The position numbers and the translations under genes were made by a program. Positions 29,115-38,294 of a stretch of 64,000 nt of DNA are shown piece after piece. The notes under the pieces are model-generated. The model searched no databases. It saw nothing but the letters and a program-made list of their open reading frames with translations, and was not told where the DNA came from. The DNA is from an uncultured Crocinitomix sp. (lineage in GTDB: Bacteria > Bacteroidota > Bacteroidia > Flavobacteriales_D > Crocinitomicaceae): positions 1 through 64,000 of the forward strand of contig CAJQHR010000029.1 in NCBI GenBank assembly GCA_905478225.1. Reading direction: 5' to 3'. How positions within the stretch are numbered: the stretch's first letter is position 1; every line of letters starts with the position of its first letter.

Positions 29115-29663
29115 ATGAGAATTCTCATTCTTTCCATACTATTTTTAATGCTTGGCTATTCTGAAGACGTTGAAAAACCCTTTGTTACTGAGGCCACCAC
29201 CGAAACACCGTTCCCAAGACAATATAACGGGTTTTATGCAGGTATGACATTAAAAGAATTCAATAAAAATCCCTACGCCGGGGATTATTTTATCACGTCT
29301 GAGGTTCCAGAATGGGTGAAATATAGTTATAGTGGCGTAATAAAAGGACCACAAGTTTGTGCCGAGCATGGCTCCATTTTGCTTGTGGCTTACATTGAAT
29401 CTAATCGGATTGCGAGATTAGAATTTACTGGGGGTAAAGATCCGTTTTTTGCGATAGAACTCGAATATATTGCCAATACTTTTAGCACAGATTCTGGTAA
29501 TAAATCTGAAAGGACTTTTTACCAAGATTCTTTAAAAACACATGTGAATACAAATTCAGATGAATTGATATTAACTCATGCCACAATCTGTTCGCAATGG
29601 AAAGACGGTGAGAAAATGTTTAATGAAGAAATAAAAGCGGCGATATTGGAAAAATATAAGTAG
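29115..29663 (+). CDS. Hypothetical exported protein, 182 aa
   Basis: Start placed at ATG 29115 because it gives a signal-like MRILILSILFLMLGYSE and lies after the promoter box; an in-frame ATG at 29049 would add 22 non-signal residues. The mature part has FPRQYNGFYAGMTLKEFNKNPY and an acidic beta-strand pattern. I do not recognise the family. It precedes two more exported protein genes on the same strand. Confidence 0.6.
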   Translation: MRILILSILFLMLGYSEDVEKPFVTEATTETPFPRQYNGFYAGMTLKEFNKNPYAGDYFITSEVPEWVKYSYSGVIKGPQVCAEHGSILLVAYIESNRIARLEFTGGKDPFFAIELEYIANTFSTDSGNKSERTFYQDSLKTHVNTNSDELILTHATICSQWKDGEKMFNEEIKAAILEKYK

Positions 29664-29726
29664 AAATCACGTGCGAATGGTAAATACTTAAAGTTTTGGT
29701 CTAATTTCGGGGGTTTGATCAATTAA

Positions 29727-30593
29727 ATGGCAAAAAAGCTGACATATACACTTATATTATTCATGGCGACAATAACCGCAATGGGGCAGGCTAAATTGAA
29801 GAAAATTGCTGATTTACCAAAATCAGTTTATGAAACTTCCGGACTGGTTTATTATAAAAACGAATATTTGATTACCCACAATGACGGCGGGCATAAGAGT
29901 GAAATTTTTGTCTTGAACTTGAAAGGTGAGGTCGTTAAAAAAATCAATATAAAAGACACCAAAAATAGAGATTGGGAGGATTTAACGCAAGATGATAAGG
30001 GGCGAATTTATATTGGCGATTTTGGGAATAACGCAAACAAACGCGAAAAATGTCAAATTTATATTCTCCCAAAAAACCTATTAGACAAGAAAGATGTCAC
30101 ACCTAAAAAAATCACCTTCACTTATGAGGATCAAAAGAAATTTCCTCCAAAAAAAAGTGAATTAAATTATGATTGTGAGGCGTTTTTTTGGAAGGAGAAT
30201 AAACTATATCTCCTTACCAAATGCCGCACGAAACCTTTTACGAGTGAATCAAGAGTTTATGAAATCCCTGCAATTACTGGTAAACACAAAGCCAAATATA
30301 TCGGCAGTATATTCCTTTGCAAATCAGGATGGCGCTTTTGTTCTGTCACGAGTGCTGCTTATGATGCGAAATCGAATCAGCTCGCAATATTAACCTATTC
30401 TAAGCTTTACGTTATTTCTAATATTAAAGGAAATGATTTTTGGAATGGTAAAATTAAATCTTATGCGTTGCCAGTAGTTAAACAGCGTGAGGCCGTATGT
30501 TTCAAAAATAAATCAACACTATTTGTAACGGATGAACAGAAGAAGGGCCTGGGCGGAGGAAATCTTTACGAACTAAAATTAAAATCTAAATAA
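29727..30593 (+). CDS. Secreted beta-propeller protein, SdiA-regulated-like
   Basis: A 288-residue protein with a signal peptide (KLTYTLILFMATITAMGQ). The mature part has repeated four-strand blades: ETSGLVYYKNEYLITHNDGG, NRDWEDLTQDDKGRIYIGDFGNN, YDCEAFFWKENKLYLLTKC and REAVCFKNKSTLFVTDE. The DWEDL..D..G.IYIGDFGNN core recalls propellers of the SdiA-regulated/NHL type found in Bacteroidota. The role is unknown. It ends six bases before the S8 protease gene, so an operon is likely. Confidence 0.72.
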   Translation: MAKKLTYTLILFMATITAMGQAKLKKIADLPKSVYETSGLVYYKNEYLITHNDGGHKSEIFVLNLKGEVVKKINIKDTKNRDWEDLTQDDKGRIYIGDFGNNANKREKCQIYILPKNLLDKKDVTPKKITFTYEDQKKFPPKKSELNYDCEAFFWKENKLYLLTKCRTKPFTSESRVYEIPAITGKHKAKYIGSIFLCKSGWRFCSVTSAAYDAKSNQLAILTYSKLYVISNIKGNDFWNGKIKSYALPVVKQREAVCFKNKSTLFVTDEQKKGLGGGNLYELKLKSK

Positions 30594-30599
30594 CCAATT

Positions 30600-32195
30600 A
30601 TGAAAAATGGCATCACTCTAATATTTACTTTCCTTTTGGTTGGGAATTTAAATGCGCAGAAAATTGATAAAAAAATTCCAAATTGGTATAATGGCAATAA
30701 ATATGGAATGGTCACAGATAAAGCCTATGCTAAGCTTTTGGCTGATAAAAAATCGCGCACTGTGGTGGTCGCTGTTATTGATTCTGGAGTAGATATTGAA
30801 CATGAAGATTTAAAGGGACATATTTGGATAAACAAGGGTGAAATTGCTGATAATGGCATTGATGATGATGGAAACGGTTACATAGATGATATCAATGGAT
30901 GGAATTTTTTGGGCAATGCCAAAGGTGAAAATATAAATGACGTCCGACTGGAAGTAGCAAGAATTTATCATGATTTGGACCTCAAACTTAAAGGGCGAGA
31001 ATATTCAGATTTATCTGCTGAGGAAAAAGAACAATATGCCTTGTATAAAGAGGTAAAGGAAGAAGTTGAGAAAAATAGAGATGAATCAGAAAAAGGATTC
31101 ACGAGTTTGAAGGAGATGACCAGTGTGCTGAAAGGGTCTGACTTGAAATTACGAAAGCATTTTGGGGGCGACTATACCATTAAACAATTGAAAAAAGTAA
31201 AGAAACATCCAAAAGTAGGTATGGAAGCTACTCAAATGATTGCGCTTTATAAATTTGGATACACCTATTCCGACATTGAAGCTGAAAACAAATATTATCG
31301 CGATAATTTAGATTTTAATTACAATCCAGAAATTGATGCAAGAGCAGATGTTATTGGAGATGATCCAACAGATTTTTCTGACAGAAACTATGGAAACAAT
31401 GATGTTGAGGGACCAGATGCCGGTCATGGAACACATTGCGCAGGAATAATTGGTGCATTACGAAATAATGGTATAGGAAATGATGGCGTTGCAGAGAATG
31501 TTCAAATCATGTCGTTGAGAGCCGTGCCCAATGGTGACGAGTGGGATAAAGATATTGCTCTTGCTGTGAGATATGCCGTTGACAATGGCGCTCAAGTCAT
31601 CAATATGAGTTTTGGTAAATCATATTCTCCCTACAAAAAGGGGGTTATGGAAGCCTTTGAGTATGCTGAGGAAAAAGGAGTACTTGTGGTTCATGCAGCT
31701 GGAAATGAAGGAATGGATAATGACGATTTAGGACACAATTTCCCAACACCTAAATATGAAGGAATGTCGGATAAATTTAATAATTGGATTGAAGTGGGTG
31801 CTTCAACACGGCATAAAAAAGCGAAGTTTTATAAAGACTATCTTTTCCGTCCAGGTTTAGCAGCTGATTTTTCGAATTATGGAAATGAAATTGTAGATGT
31901 TTTTGCGCCGGGTTATGATATTTATTCTACTGTACCAAATAACGAATATGACATCTATGACGGTACGTCAATGGCCGGACCCATGGTGGCAGGCTTAGCG
32001 GCTCTGATTATGTCTTATTATCCTGAAATTAGTATGATTGACGTACGTGAAATCATTGTGACAACCGTGCTTGATCCGGGAAGAACAACTCCTTTGCCAA
32101 GTGATCATAAAAAAGAAGTGACTTTTGATGAACTATGCGTGAGTGGTGGAATTGTGAATGTGTATAATGCGATTGCATTGGCTGAAAAATGGTGA
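30600..32195 (+). CDS. S8 family (subtilisin-like) serine protease
   Basis: A 531-residue exported protease with signal peptide ITLIFTFLLVGNLNAQ. Catalytic triad: Asp61 in VIDSGVD, His276 in DAGHGTHCAGIIGA and Ser457 in GTSMAGPMVAGLAALI; the oxyanion Asn is in HAAGNEG. About 200 residues, largely charged and helical, are inserted between the Asp and His motifs, a layout known in Bacteroidota S8 peptidases. No pro-domain before Asp61 and no T9SS sorting domain are visible, so it is probably periplasmic. Follows the propeller protein directly. Confidence 0.93.
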   Translation: MKNGITLIFTFLLVGNLNAQKIDKKIPNWYNGNKYGMVTDKAYAKLLADKKSRTVVVAVIDSGVDIEHEDLKGHIWINKGEIADNGIDDDGNGYIDDINGWNFLGNAKGENINDVRLEVARIYHDLDLKLKGREYSDLSAEEKEQYALYKEVKEEVEKNRDESEKGFTSLKEMTSVLKGSDLKLRKHFGGDYTIKQLKKVKKHPKVGMEATQMIALYKFGYTYSDIEAENKYYRDNLDFNYNPEIDARADVIGDDPTDFSDRNYGNNDVEGPDAGHGTHCAGIIGALRNNGIGNDGVAENVQIMSLRAVPNGDEWDKDIALAVRYAVDNGAQVINMSFGKSYSPYKKGVMEAFEYAEEKGVLVVHAAGNEGMDNDDLGHNFPTPKYEGMSDKFNNWIEVGASTRHKKAKFYKDYLFRPGLAADFSNYGNEIVDVFAPGYDIYSTVPNNEYDIYDGTSMAGPMVAGLAALIMSYYPEISMIDVREIIVTTVLDPGRTTPLPSDHKKEVTFDELCVSGGIVNVYNAIALAEKW

Positions 32196-32290
32196 TTTGT
32201 AATTAGCGATTATCAACTCAGATAACGCGAAGCATGAGCCAAGGTCTATTGTCAAAGAGCGAGGCGATCTAACTTCTAAAATCTAAAAAA

Positions 32291-32974
32291 ATGCAATCAG
32301 TAATATTCGATATGGACGGTGTCCTAATAGATTCAGAACCGTTATGGAAAATTGCCGAAGTAGAAGCTTTTGCGAAAGTTGGACTTGATTTAACCTATAC
32401 CGATTGTGAAGAAACCGTGGGTTTACGAATAGATGAGGTGGTGCAATTGTGGCATGATAAGGTAAAGTGGACCTCAAAAACCGTGAAGGTAGTAGAGGCG
32501 GATATCGTTGATATCGTCATTCGAGAAATTAACATTCAAGGAAAAGCCCTGGCAGGCGTTCATGAGTCGTTAGAAATGATTCGTTCGGCAGGGTATAAAA
32601 TTGGACTTGCAACTTCATCCTACGAGCGGATTATTGAGGCCGTTGTTGAAAAGTTAGGAATCGGCAATTATTTTGAAGTGATGCACTCTGCCGAACATGA
32701 ATTAAACGGTAAACCACACCCGGCGGTATTTTTAAATTGTGCCAAAAAACTAAACGTGAATCCTAAAGATTGTTTGGTAATTGAAGATTCGTTTAATGGT
32801 GTCTTGGCGGCTAAAGCTGCCCGCATGAAGGTAATCGCAATTCCTGAAAAGACACATCAAATTGATCCAAGATTGGTAATTGCTGATTCATCTCTTGATT
32901 CGCTCCATGATTTTAATTTAGCGGATGTATTGAAGTTTTGGGAACAAAGTTTAAGCCTCTCTTCGATCAAGTGA
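32291..32974 (+). CDS. hxpB: Hexitol phosphatase HxpB-like HAD hydrolase
   Basis: A 227-residue HAD-superfamily phosphatase, subfamily IA. Nucleophile and acid are D7 and D9 in IFDMDGVLIDSEPLW; motif II is LATSSY, the motif III Lys is in NGKPHP and the acidic pair is in VIEDSFNG. ETVGLRIDEVVQLW and KAARMKVIAIP match E. coli HxpB (YniC), which dephosphorylates hexitol phosphates and 2-deoxyglucose 6-phosphate. Substrate assignment is by similarity. It is separated by 95 bases from the protease gene. Confidence 0.85.
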   Translation: MQSVIFDMDGVLIDSEPLWKIAEVEAFAKVGLDLTYTDCEETVGLRIDEVVQLWHDKVKWTSKTVKVVEADIVDIVIREINIQGKALAGVHESLEMIRSAGYKIGLATSSYERIIEAVVEKLGIGNYFEVMHSAEHELNGKPHPAVFLNCAKKLNVNPKDCLVIEDSFNGVLAAKAARMKVIAIPEKTHQIDPRLVIADSSLDSLHDFNLADVLKFWEQSLSLSSIK

Positions 32975-33040
32975 ACTCATCTTTTACAATTATACAATAG
33001 GGGCACCTAGTTTTAAGTTTCTCATTGGAAACTAAAACAA

Positions 33041-33112
33041 ATGAAACGATTGGCCTATTTAATTTTTTTAACCTATTTCGTAATAGCAATAATCGTTGGA
33101 CTATCATCATGA
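33041..33112 (+). CDS. Possible 23-residue hydrophobic membrane peptide
   Basis: ATG to TGA encodes MKRLAYLIFLTYFVIAIIVGLSS: two basic residues followed by one full transmembrane stretch. It lies in the gap between hxpB and a convergent lipoprotein gene, just after an imperfect hairpin (about 33009-33036). No clear promoter or ribosome-binding site was seen. Short hydrophobic peptides of this form occur as membrane regulators or type I toxins, but chance is a real alternative. Confidence 0.3.
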   Translation: MKRLAYLIFLTYFVIAIIVGLSS

Positions 33113-33120
33113 CTTAGCAA

Positions 33121-33154
33121 ATAAAAACCCGCGTCTAAATATTAGAAGCGGGCT
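33121..33154 (-). terminator. Terminator of the 33181-34116 lipoprotein gene
   Basis: Read on the minus strand: GCCCGC, TTCTAA, a short loop, TTAGA and GCGGG form a stem with one bulge, followed by TTTTTATTTG. It lies about 27 bases after the lipoprotein stop. Confidence 0.8.
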
Positions 33155-33180
33155 CACTAACTTAAGGCTTACTTATGTTC

Positions 33181-34116
33181 TTAAGGTAAAGCGTCTATTA
33201 AAGTGACTAGTGCGTCTTCAGTGATTGCTGCAAAATCATCTATGTTTTGCACATGATTGTCTATAATCGTTGCGGACTGAATGCTGCAGTGTAGTTCATC
33301 ACCTACAATTCCAACCGCAATAAAGTGAACTTCTAATCCGATTGGAATTAATCCATAATGTTCCGAAAATCGATCTCCTGTCCAAACGTCAAACTGTGCT
33401 AATGCATTTGATTCTCCATCATACGAAATATAAACTTCAGTATTGGTATCGTCAAAACCTTCCGGTAATTCTGCAAAAATTTCAGTTTTAGGTCTTGGGT
33501 CAGAATAAAATTTGTCAATATTTGTCCATCCCCATTCACCGGGTAAGATTTCATATGACAATGCAACTCCAGTGCAATCTTCACCTTCATTTAAAATGCT
33601 GTCTGCAGCCATTTCCCACAGCAAATCTTCCTCATCTGAGATGTTTACGAATTTACGCATGCTTGGATCATAATCGTCAATTGGGGTCGATAATGTCATT
33701 GGAGACGTTAAAGTTAATTCAGTACCGAATTGAGAAATGCTAACATAAAATTCTCCTTGAGAAATTAAGGTGGTGTGATTCGAGCCTTTTTTGCCCATTG
33801 TGGCTTTATTCATCAAAACCATTTCAGATTTTTTGTCAATCTCAATCAACGCTACTTGAACATCACCAGTCACCAAATTTCCTTCTGAATCGACTAGAGC
33901 GTCAGCAGCTAAATAGAGAGATGTTCCTTTTTCACCGTAAATGTAAATTGGAGAATTAGCATTGACAGAGAAATTTTGAGTCGCCTCTTCAATATTATCA
34001 CTATTAAACGCGATTAGAGCAGCTGCGTCTGGTGCAGGTGGTGGAACTGGATCGGATTTCTTACATGCGAAACTTATAAATACCAGTCCTCCTATTAAAT
34101 AATGCGTATTTTTCAT
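33181..34116 (-). CDS. Lipoprotein, tandem paralogue 1
   Basis: A 311-residue exported protein with a lipobox-like FISFACKK, so it is probably lipid-anchored at Cys. The body contains FSVNANSPIYIYGEKGTSLYL, DVQVALIEIDKKSEMVLMN, GEFYVSISQFG and the striking EILPGEWGWTNIDKFYSDPRPKTE. These parts match the gene at 35185-34176, often residue for residue, so the two arose by duplication. The family is unnamed here; similar Bacteroidota lipoproteins are unknowns. Each gene appears to have its own leader. Confidence 0.8.
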   Translation of the reverse strand: MKNTHYLIGGLVFISFACKKSDPVPPPAPDAAALIAFNSDNIEEATQNFSVNANSPIYIYGEKGTSLYLAADALVDSEGNLVTGDVQVALIEIDKKSEMVLMNKATMGKKGSNHTTLISQGEFYVSISQFGTELTLTSPMTLSTPIDDYDPSMRKFVNISDEEDLLWEMAADSILNEGEDCTGVALSYEILPGEWGWTNIDKFYSDPRPKTEIFAELPEGFDDTNTEVYISYDGESNALAQFDVWTGDRFSEHYGLIPIGLEVHFIAVGIVGDELHCSIQSATIIDNHVQNIDDFAAITEDALVTLIDALP

Positions 34117-34175
34117 AATCTGTTTTTTTTATTAGTACAAGACCCAAATTTAGATGGTTGTCTCAGCTTAATGAA

Positions 34176-35185
34176 TTAGGGTAAATCGTCTATTAAAGTA
34201 ATAAGCGCATCTTCACTAATTTCTGTAAATCCATCAATGGTTTGTACATGATTTTCAGTGATAGTGGCAGGGATGTTTGTATAGTTAAGTTGTCCGCTAA
34301 TTTTTATAACAGCAATAAAATGTGCTTCTAGACCAATCGGAATCAAACCATAATGCTCTGTAAATCGACCATCTTCCCAAACGTCAAATTGAGCTAGCGC
34401 TTTCGATTCTCCGTCATATGAAATGAAAACCTCTGTATTTGTATTGCCTAGTCCATCTGGTAATTCTGCGTAAATCTCTGTTTTTGGTCTTGGATCTGAA
34501 TAGAATTTATCTATATTCGTCCATCCCCATTCACCTGGCAATATTTCGAAAGCAGAAACTCCCTCCATACCACCATCCGGATCTAGAAGGCTGTCAGCAG
34601 CCATCTCCCAAGGCATTTCTTCTGCATCAGATGTGTTAAAAATTTTCGCATATCGGGATCAAAGTCCCCTAAAAAGGATTGAACGTACATTGGCGTTGTA
34701 GAAGTTACTTCTTGACCATCTTGGGAGATTGAGATGTAAAATTCTCCGTTAGAAACTAATGTGGCATGCTCACCGGTCGGTTTTAAGCCCGTAGTCGCTT
34801 TATTTAACATTAGCATTTCAGATTTTTTGCTCACCTCTATCAATTCGATATCTACTAAACCCGTGATTAGATCCCCATCTGCATCAATTAAACTATTTGG
34901 TGCAAGTGAATGGTATGTTCCCTTTTCTCCTGTTAAACTAATCACAGCGTTTGCGTTTTGAGAAAAGTGTTGAGTAGCTGCTTCAATATTTGTTGAAAAG
35001 AAGTTGGCTAAAGCAACGTCTGAACCAATTGGGATTTCCATTATTCCGGTAGAGTCATTGGCACCAGTTTCTTCAACTATCGGATCATCTCCAACAATAG
35101 GAGGATCAATTATGGTTTCTTTTTCGCAGGAAAAACTAAGCAATAGAATTCCTGTTGCCATAAGGCAATATTTTAAATTTTTCAT
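34176..35185 (-). pseudogene. Frameshifted lipoprotein, tandem paralogue 2
   Basis: Starts at ATG 35185 with lipobox LLSFSCEK and follows paralogue 1 until DPDMRKF. There, at an A5 run on the plus strand (34638-34642), one base is missing; the reading frame then gives 18 nonsense residues and stops, whereas the other frame continues NTSDAEEMPWEMAADS, exactly where paralogue 1 has NISDEEDLLWEMAADS. The rest matches paralogue 1 to the end (ALITLIDDLP). The intact copy alone proves the lesion is a one-base loss. It may be a real pseudogene or a homopolymer miscall. Confidence 0.88.
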
Positions 35186-35349
35186 CAGTTTAATATTATG
35201 TTATTAGGTTAAATTTATTGAACGGGTTCGATATTAGTAAGCAGTAGAACCTGAACAAATGAATCATGAAACGCTTCATAGATAAAACGCAATGTTGTTT
35301 TAAAAGGTTGCATAATCCATTTTATTCAAAGGATACAAAGTATATTTCC

Positions 35350-35357
35350 TAAATTTG
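35350..35357 (+). promoter_or_regulatory. -7 box TAAATTTG of the AAA+ gene
   Basis: TAnnTTTG match ending seven bases before ATG 35365. Transcription would start within a few bases of the ATG, giving a nearly leaderless mRNA. No good -33 element is present at 17-23 bases. Confidence 0.55.
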
Positions 35358-35364
35358 CACCTGC

Positions 35365-36063
35365 ATGAATAGTTTATACTTAACCAATCTGGCCTCGGTA
35401 GAATTAGAAGAGGTTGTTTTTGACGAAAGTTTATCGAATCATATCAACGATTTTCTAGATGAATATACGCACAAGGAAATCCTTGAGTCGTATGATTTGC
35501 CTGTAGCGAACAAACTCTTTTTATACGGGCAAACCGGCTGTGGAAAAACCATGACTGCCAAGGCGCTTGCTACCCGTTTAAATAAAAAAATATTCATTGT
35601 TAATTTAAGCTCAATTGTATCTTCAAAATTAGGCGAGACGGCTAAAAATTTGGCAGCGCTTTTTAAAAATGTAGAGCATAAAAAAGCCGTGCTATTTTTC
35701 GACGAATTTGATTCGTTAGGAAGTATGCGTGATTATGACAATAACGATACAAGTGAAATGAAACGGGTGGTAAATACCATCTTACAATTGATTGATGCTT
35801 TTCCAAAAGATTCCATATTGATTGGCGCCACGAATCAAATTCAACTTATTGATGAAGCTTTGTTACGGCGATTTGATTTAAAATTGGAATTTACAACACC
35901 GCCAAAAGAGGTCTTGGAGGAATATTACACGAAATTACTCGCGAATTACCCGGCTCAATACCGAACAATTGATCGCGTGTATGACATATCATTTGCAGAT
36001 GCACGAAATTTAGTTTTTACACGGGTTAAAAAAAATATAATCGCTTTAGAAGTGAATAAATAA
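35365..36063 (+). CDS. AAA+ ATPase, single domain
   Basis: A 232-residue ATPase. Walker A is GQTGCGKT (residues 55-62), Walker B is AVLFFDEFDS (about 110-119), sensor 1 is ILIGATN and the arginine finger region is EALLRRFDLKLEF. No extra domain or membrane helix is seen, so substrate choice must lie in the short N-terminus or in a partner. The stop is five bases before the isoaspartyl peptidase start, so the two genes are one operon. This suggests a link to the cyanophycin genes (inference). It differs from S8-protease-linked ATPases, whose protease partner would be adjacent. Confidence 0.85.
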   Translation: MNSLYLTNLASVELEEVVFDESLSNHINDFLDEYTHKEILESYDLPVANKLFLYGQTGCGKTMTAKALATRLNKKIFIVNLSSIVSSKLGETAKNLAALFKNVEHKKAVLFFDEFDSLGSMRDYDNNDTSEMKRVVNTILQLIDAFPKDSILIGATNQIQLIDEALLRRFDLKLEFTTPPKEVLEEYYTKLLANYPAQYRTIDRVYDISFADARNLVFTRVKKNIIALEVNK

Positions 36064-36068
36064 TTAGC

Positions 36069-36998
36069 ATGAATACATTTTCAATAGCAATACACGGCGG
36101 TGCAGGAACTCTAGTTAAGGGCATGATGACACCTGAAAAAGAAATCGAATATCGTTCGGCACTGAAAAACGCGTTAGATGGTGGCTATCAGGTTTTAGAG
36201 AATGGCGGGACCGCAGTTGATGCCGTGGAAGAGGCAGTGAAGCGATTAGAAGATTCATATTTGTTTAATGCGGGTAAAGGAAGTGTTTTTACAGCAGCTG
36301 AGACGCATGAAATGGATGCTTCTATTATGGATGGAGAGAGCCTAAATGCGGGGGCAGTTTCGTTAATAAGCGGAATTAAAAACCCGGTGAGTTTAGCACG
36401 TGATGTAATGGATAAAAGCGAGCACGTTTTCTTAGCGGGTGACGGCGCAATGGAATTTGCAAAAAATAACAATCATGCCATTGAGGATAGCGCTTATTTT
36501 TATGATGAATTTCGGCATAAACAATGGATTGAAATTAAAGATACAGATAGCTTTCAATTGGATCACGCTAAGAAAAAAGATTCAAAATTCGGAACCGTTG
36601 GGGCAGTGGCATGTGATCAAAAGGGAACTATTGCGGCCGCCACATCTACTGGTGGAATGACGAATAAGAAGTTTGGACGTGTAGGGGACAGCCCAATGAT
36701 TGGAGCAGGGAATTATGCAAACAATGAGACCTGTGCCATTTCTTGTACTGGAAGCGGAGAATATTTCATTAGGGGAGTGGTAGCTTATGATGTGGCTTGT
36801 TTAATCGAGCATAAGGAGATGTCATTAGCGGCTGCAGCGACAGAGGTGATTAGTAAACGTGTACTAAAATTGGGAGGTGATGGAGGCCTTATTGCTATCA
36901 ATGCAAATGGCGAAATTTCTATGCCTTTTAATACGGAAGGAATGTATCGCGCTTCTAAATCTTCTAATGGGGAAGAGGTAGTTTCTATCTATAAATAG
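36069..36998 (+). CDS. iaaA: Isoaspartyl peptidase / plant-type L-asparaginase
   Basis: A 309-residue Ntn-hydrolase. The N-terminal IAIHGGAGTL and the GTVGAVACDQKG segment with autocatalytic, nucleophilic Thr176 are diagnostic, followed by TSTGGMTNKKFGRVGDSP and GAGNYANNETCAISCTGSGE. Precursor cleavage should occur before Thr176, giving alpha and beta subunits. The enzyme hydrolyses beta-aspartyl dipeptides. Next to cyanophycinase and cyanophycin synthetase, the likely substrate is beta-Asp-Arg released from cyanophycin. No signal peptide is present, so it is cytoplasmic. Confidence 0.93.
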   Translation: MNTFSIAIHGGAGTLVKGMMTPEKEIEYRSALKNALDGGYQVLENGGTAVDAVEEAVKRLEDSYLFNAGKGSVFTAAETHEMDASIMDGESLNAGAVSLISGIKNPVSLARDVMDKSEHVFLAGDGAMEFAKNNNHAIEDSAYFYDEFRHKQWIEIKDTDSFQLDHAKKKDSKFGTVGAVACDQKGTIAAATSTGGMTNKKFGRVGDSPMIGAGNYANNETCAISCTGSGEYFIRGVVAYDVACLIEHKEMSLAAAATEVISKRVLKLGGDGGLIAINANGEISMPFNTEGMYRASKSSNGEEVVSIYK

Positions 36999-37239
36999 AA
37001 AGTAAAACACTGCTAAAGTTTCCGCCGATTTAATCTTTCAATTCACGAAAACAGAATGGATAAATTGAAGTAGCAATTTGCGACCTCGAGATGGGGCGGA
37101 CGTCGAACATTACCCTATATCTATACAGAGCACGGCGTTTTAATGCTTTAAAGTGTACTGAGCAGTAAACGGGCAATTGCTGTGAATAGTTAATCAAAAA
37201 AAAGCTGAACTAGTTTTTATTAAAGGATAAGAATGCGTG
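36999..37239. other. Convergent intergenic gap between iaaA and cphB
   Basis: 241 bases with no supported gene. It should hold terminators for both converging genes, but only a weak A/T-rich inverted stretch near 37200-37220 is seen. Confidence 0.5.
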
Positions 37240-38103
37240 TTAAACGAATGGTGCGTCAATTGGAAGCACTTTAATTTTGCGAGTTTTAATTTCAAATTGA
37301 TCGCCATTTGATAAAACATGTGTAACCATATTTGTAATGGTCATTGGTGTTCCTTCTTTGAGTTCATCAATTGTGTTATGACCTAGATTTCTGGCGTCAA
37401 AAACAATGACCATACCCGATCCAATTACTTCGAATTCACTATTGTTACGTATAATCAAACCTGTATCTTCTGCTAGTCCAATTCCTATTAAATCAGGGAA
37501 ATGTGCAACGGATTCAGTCAGACGGCCAAAACGCCCTCTTTTAATGAAATGCGAATCAATGACTAAATGCGGTGTAAAACTCATTCCTTTTCCCAATCCA
37601 ACTACGCCTTTTCTAAATGACTCTGAACTATTACCATGCGTTATCATTTCTTCAGACATACACATGGCTCCGGCGCTAGTACCTGCAATTACAAAATCCT
37701 CGTTTAAATAACGTTCCTGCATTATTTTATGGATTGTCGTACCGGAAATTTTTGATGTTATTTTAGATTGATCTCCACCTGAAAACATCACGCAGTCCGC
37801 AGTCTTAATCATTTCAATAGATTCCTCTTTTTCAGAATCCGCTTTTTCACGAATATCTAAGAAATGAATGTTGGTGCAACCCAATTTCTCAAAAGCTTCT
37901 TTGTAGTTTACACAAACTTCGTCCGGAATACTAGAGGCCGTTGGAATTAGAATGATTTTCGCATCAATCCCACCCGCTTCTCTTACGACATGATATAATA
38001 TTCCTTCATCAATAAATTCAAGCGTATGCATTTCATCTTCGCCGCCTTTGTCTTCATTCCCCCCAATTGGTATTAATACCCCCCTAGCAATAGAATTTAT
38101 CAT
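37240..38103 (-). CDS. cphB: Cyanophycinase
   Basis: A 287-residue serine exopeptidase of family S51. It starts with GVLIPIGGNEDKGG, has VMFSGGDQSKI and the nucleophile Ser143 in AGTSAGAM, then DSHFIKRGRFGRL and the GLAEDTGLII segment typical of CphB. It degrades multi-L-arginyl-poly-L-aspartate to beta-Asp-Arg dipeptides. There is no signal peptide, so it acts on internal granules rather than as a secreted scavenger. It is divergent from cphA across a 191-base control region. Confidence 0.95.
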   Translation of the reverse strand: MINSIARGVLIPIGGNEDKGGEDEMHTLEFIDEGILYHVVREAGGIDAKIILIPTASSIPDEVCVNYKEAFEKLGCTNIHFLDIREKADSEKEESIEMIKTADCVMFSGGDQSKITSKISGTTIHKIMQERYLNEDFVIAGTSAGAMCMSEEMITHGNSSESFRKGVVGLGKGMSFTPHLVIDSHFIKRGRFGRLTESVAHFPDLIGIGLAEDTGLIIRNNSEFEVIGSGMVIVFDARNLGHNTIDELKEGTPMTITNMVTHVLSNGDQFEIKTRKIKVLPIDAPFV

Positions 38104-38133
38104 TTGATCGTATTTAAATTTTTTGAGTCATTA

Positions 38134-38141
38134 CAAATTTA
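38134..38141 (-). promoter_or_regulatory. -7 box TAAATTTG of cphB
   Basis: Reads TAAATTTG on the minus strand, 30 bases before the cphB ATG at 38103. The -33 element is unclear. Confidence 0.5.
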
Positions 38142-38180
38142 CAGTATTTGGTGAAAAAAATGATATATTTATAACAATTC

Positions 38181-38211
38181 GTTAACCGTTGTTTCTTAAA
38201 AACAGGTTAAC
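38181..38211. promoter_or_regulatory. Inverted repeat in the cphB-cphA control region
   Basis: GTTAACC (38181-38187) and GGTTAAC (38205-38211) pair, and inner TGTTT/AAACA extends the stem with a small bulge; TTTTG follows on the plus strand. It could be an operator (the arms themselves are GTTAAC palindromes) or an RNA hairpin in the cphA leader. Its place between the two opposing genes suggests shared control. Confidence 0.5.
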
Positions 38212-38294
38212 TTTTGACTTATAAAAATAACAAATTACCAATTGTTGAGGGAGGAGGGATTTTCTTCTGAACTTATAGAGAAAAGATTAAACCT

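Noticed and set aside
30600-36063. S8 protease and AAA+ ATPase as a paired defence or control system
   Set aside because: The two are separated by more than 3 kb and several unrelated genes; the protease has a signal peptide, the ATPase does not.
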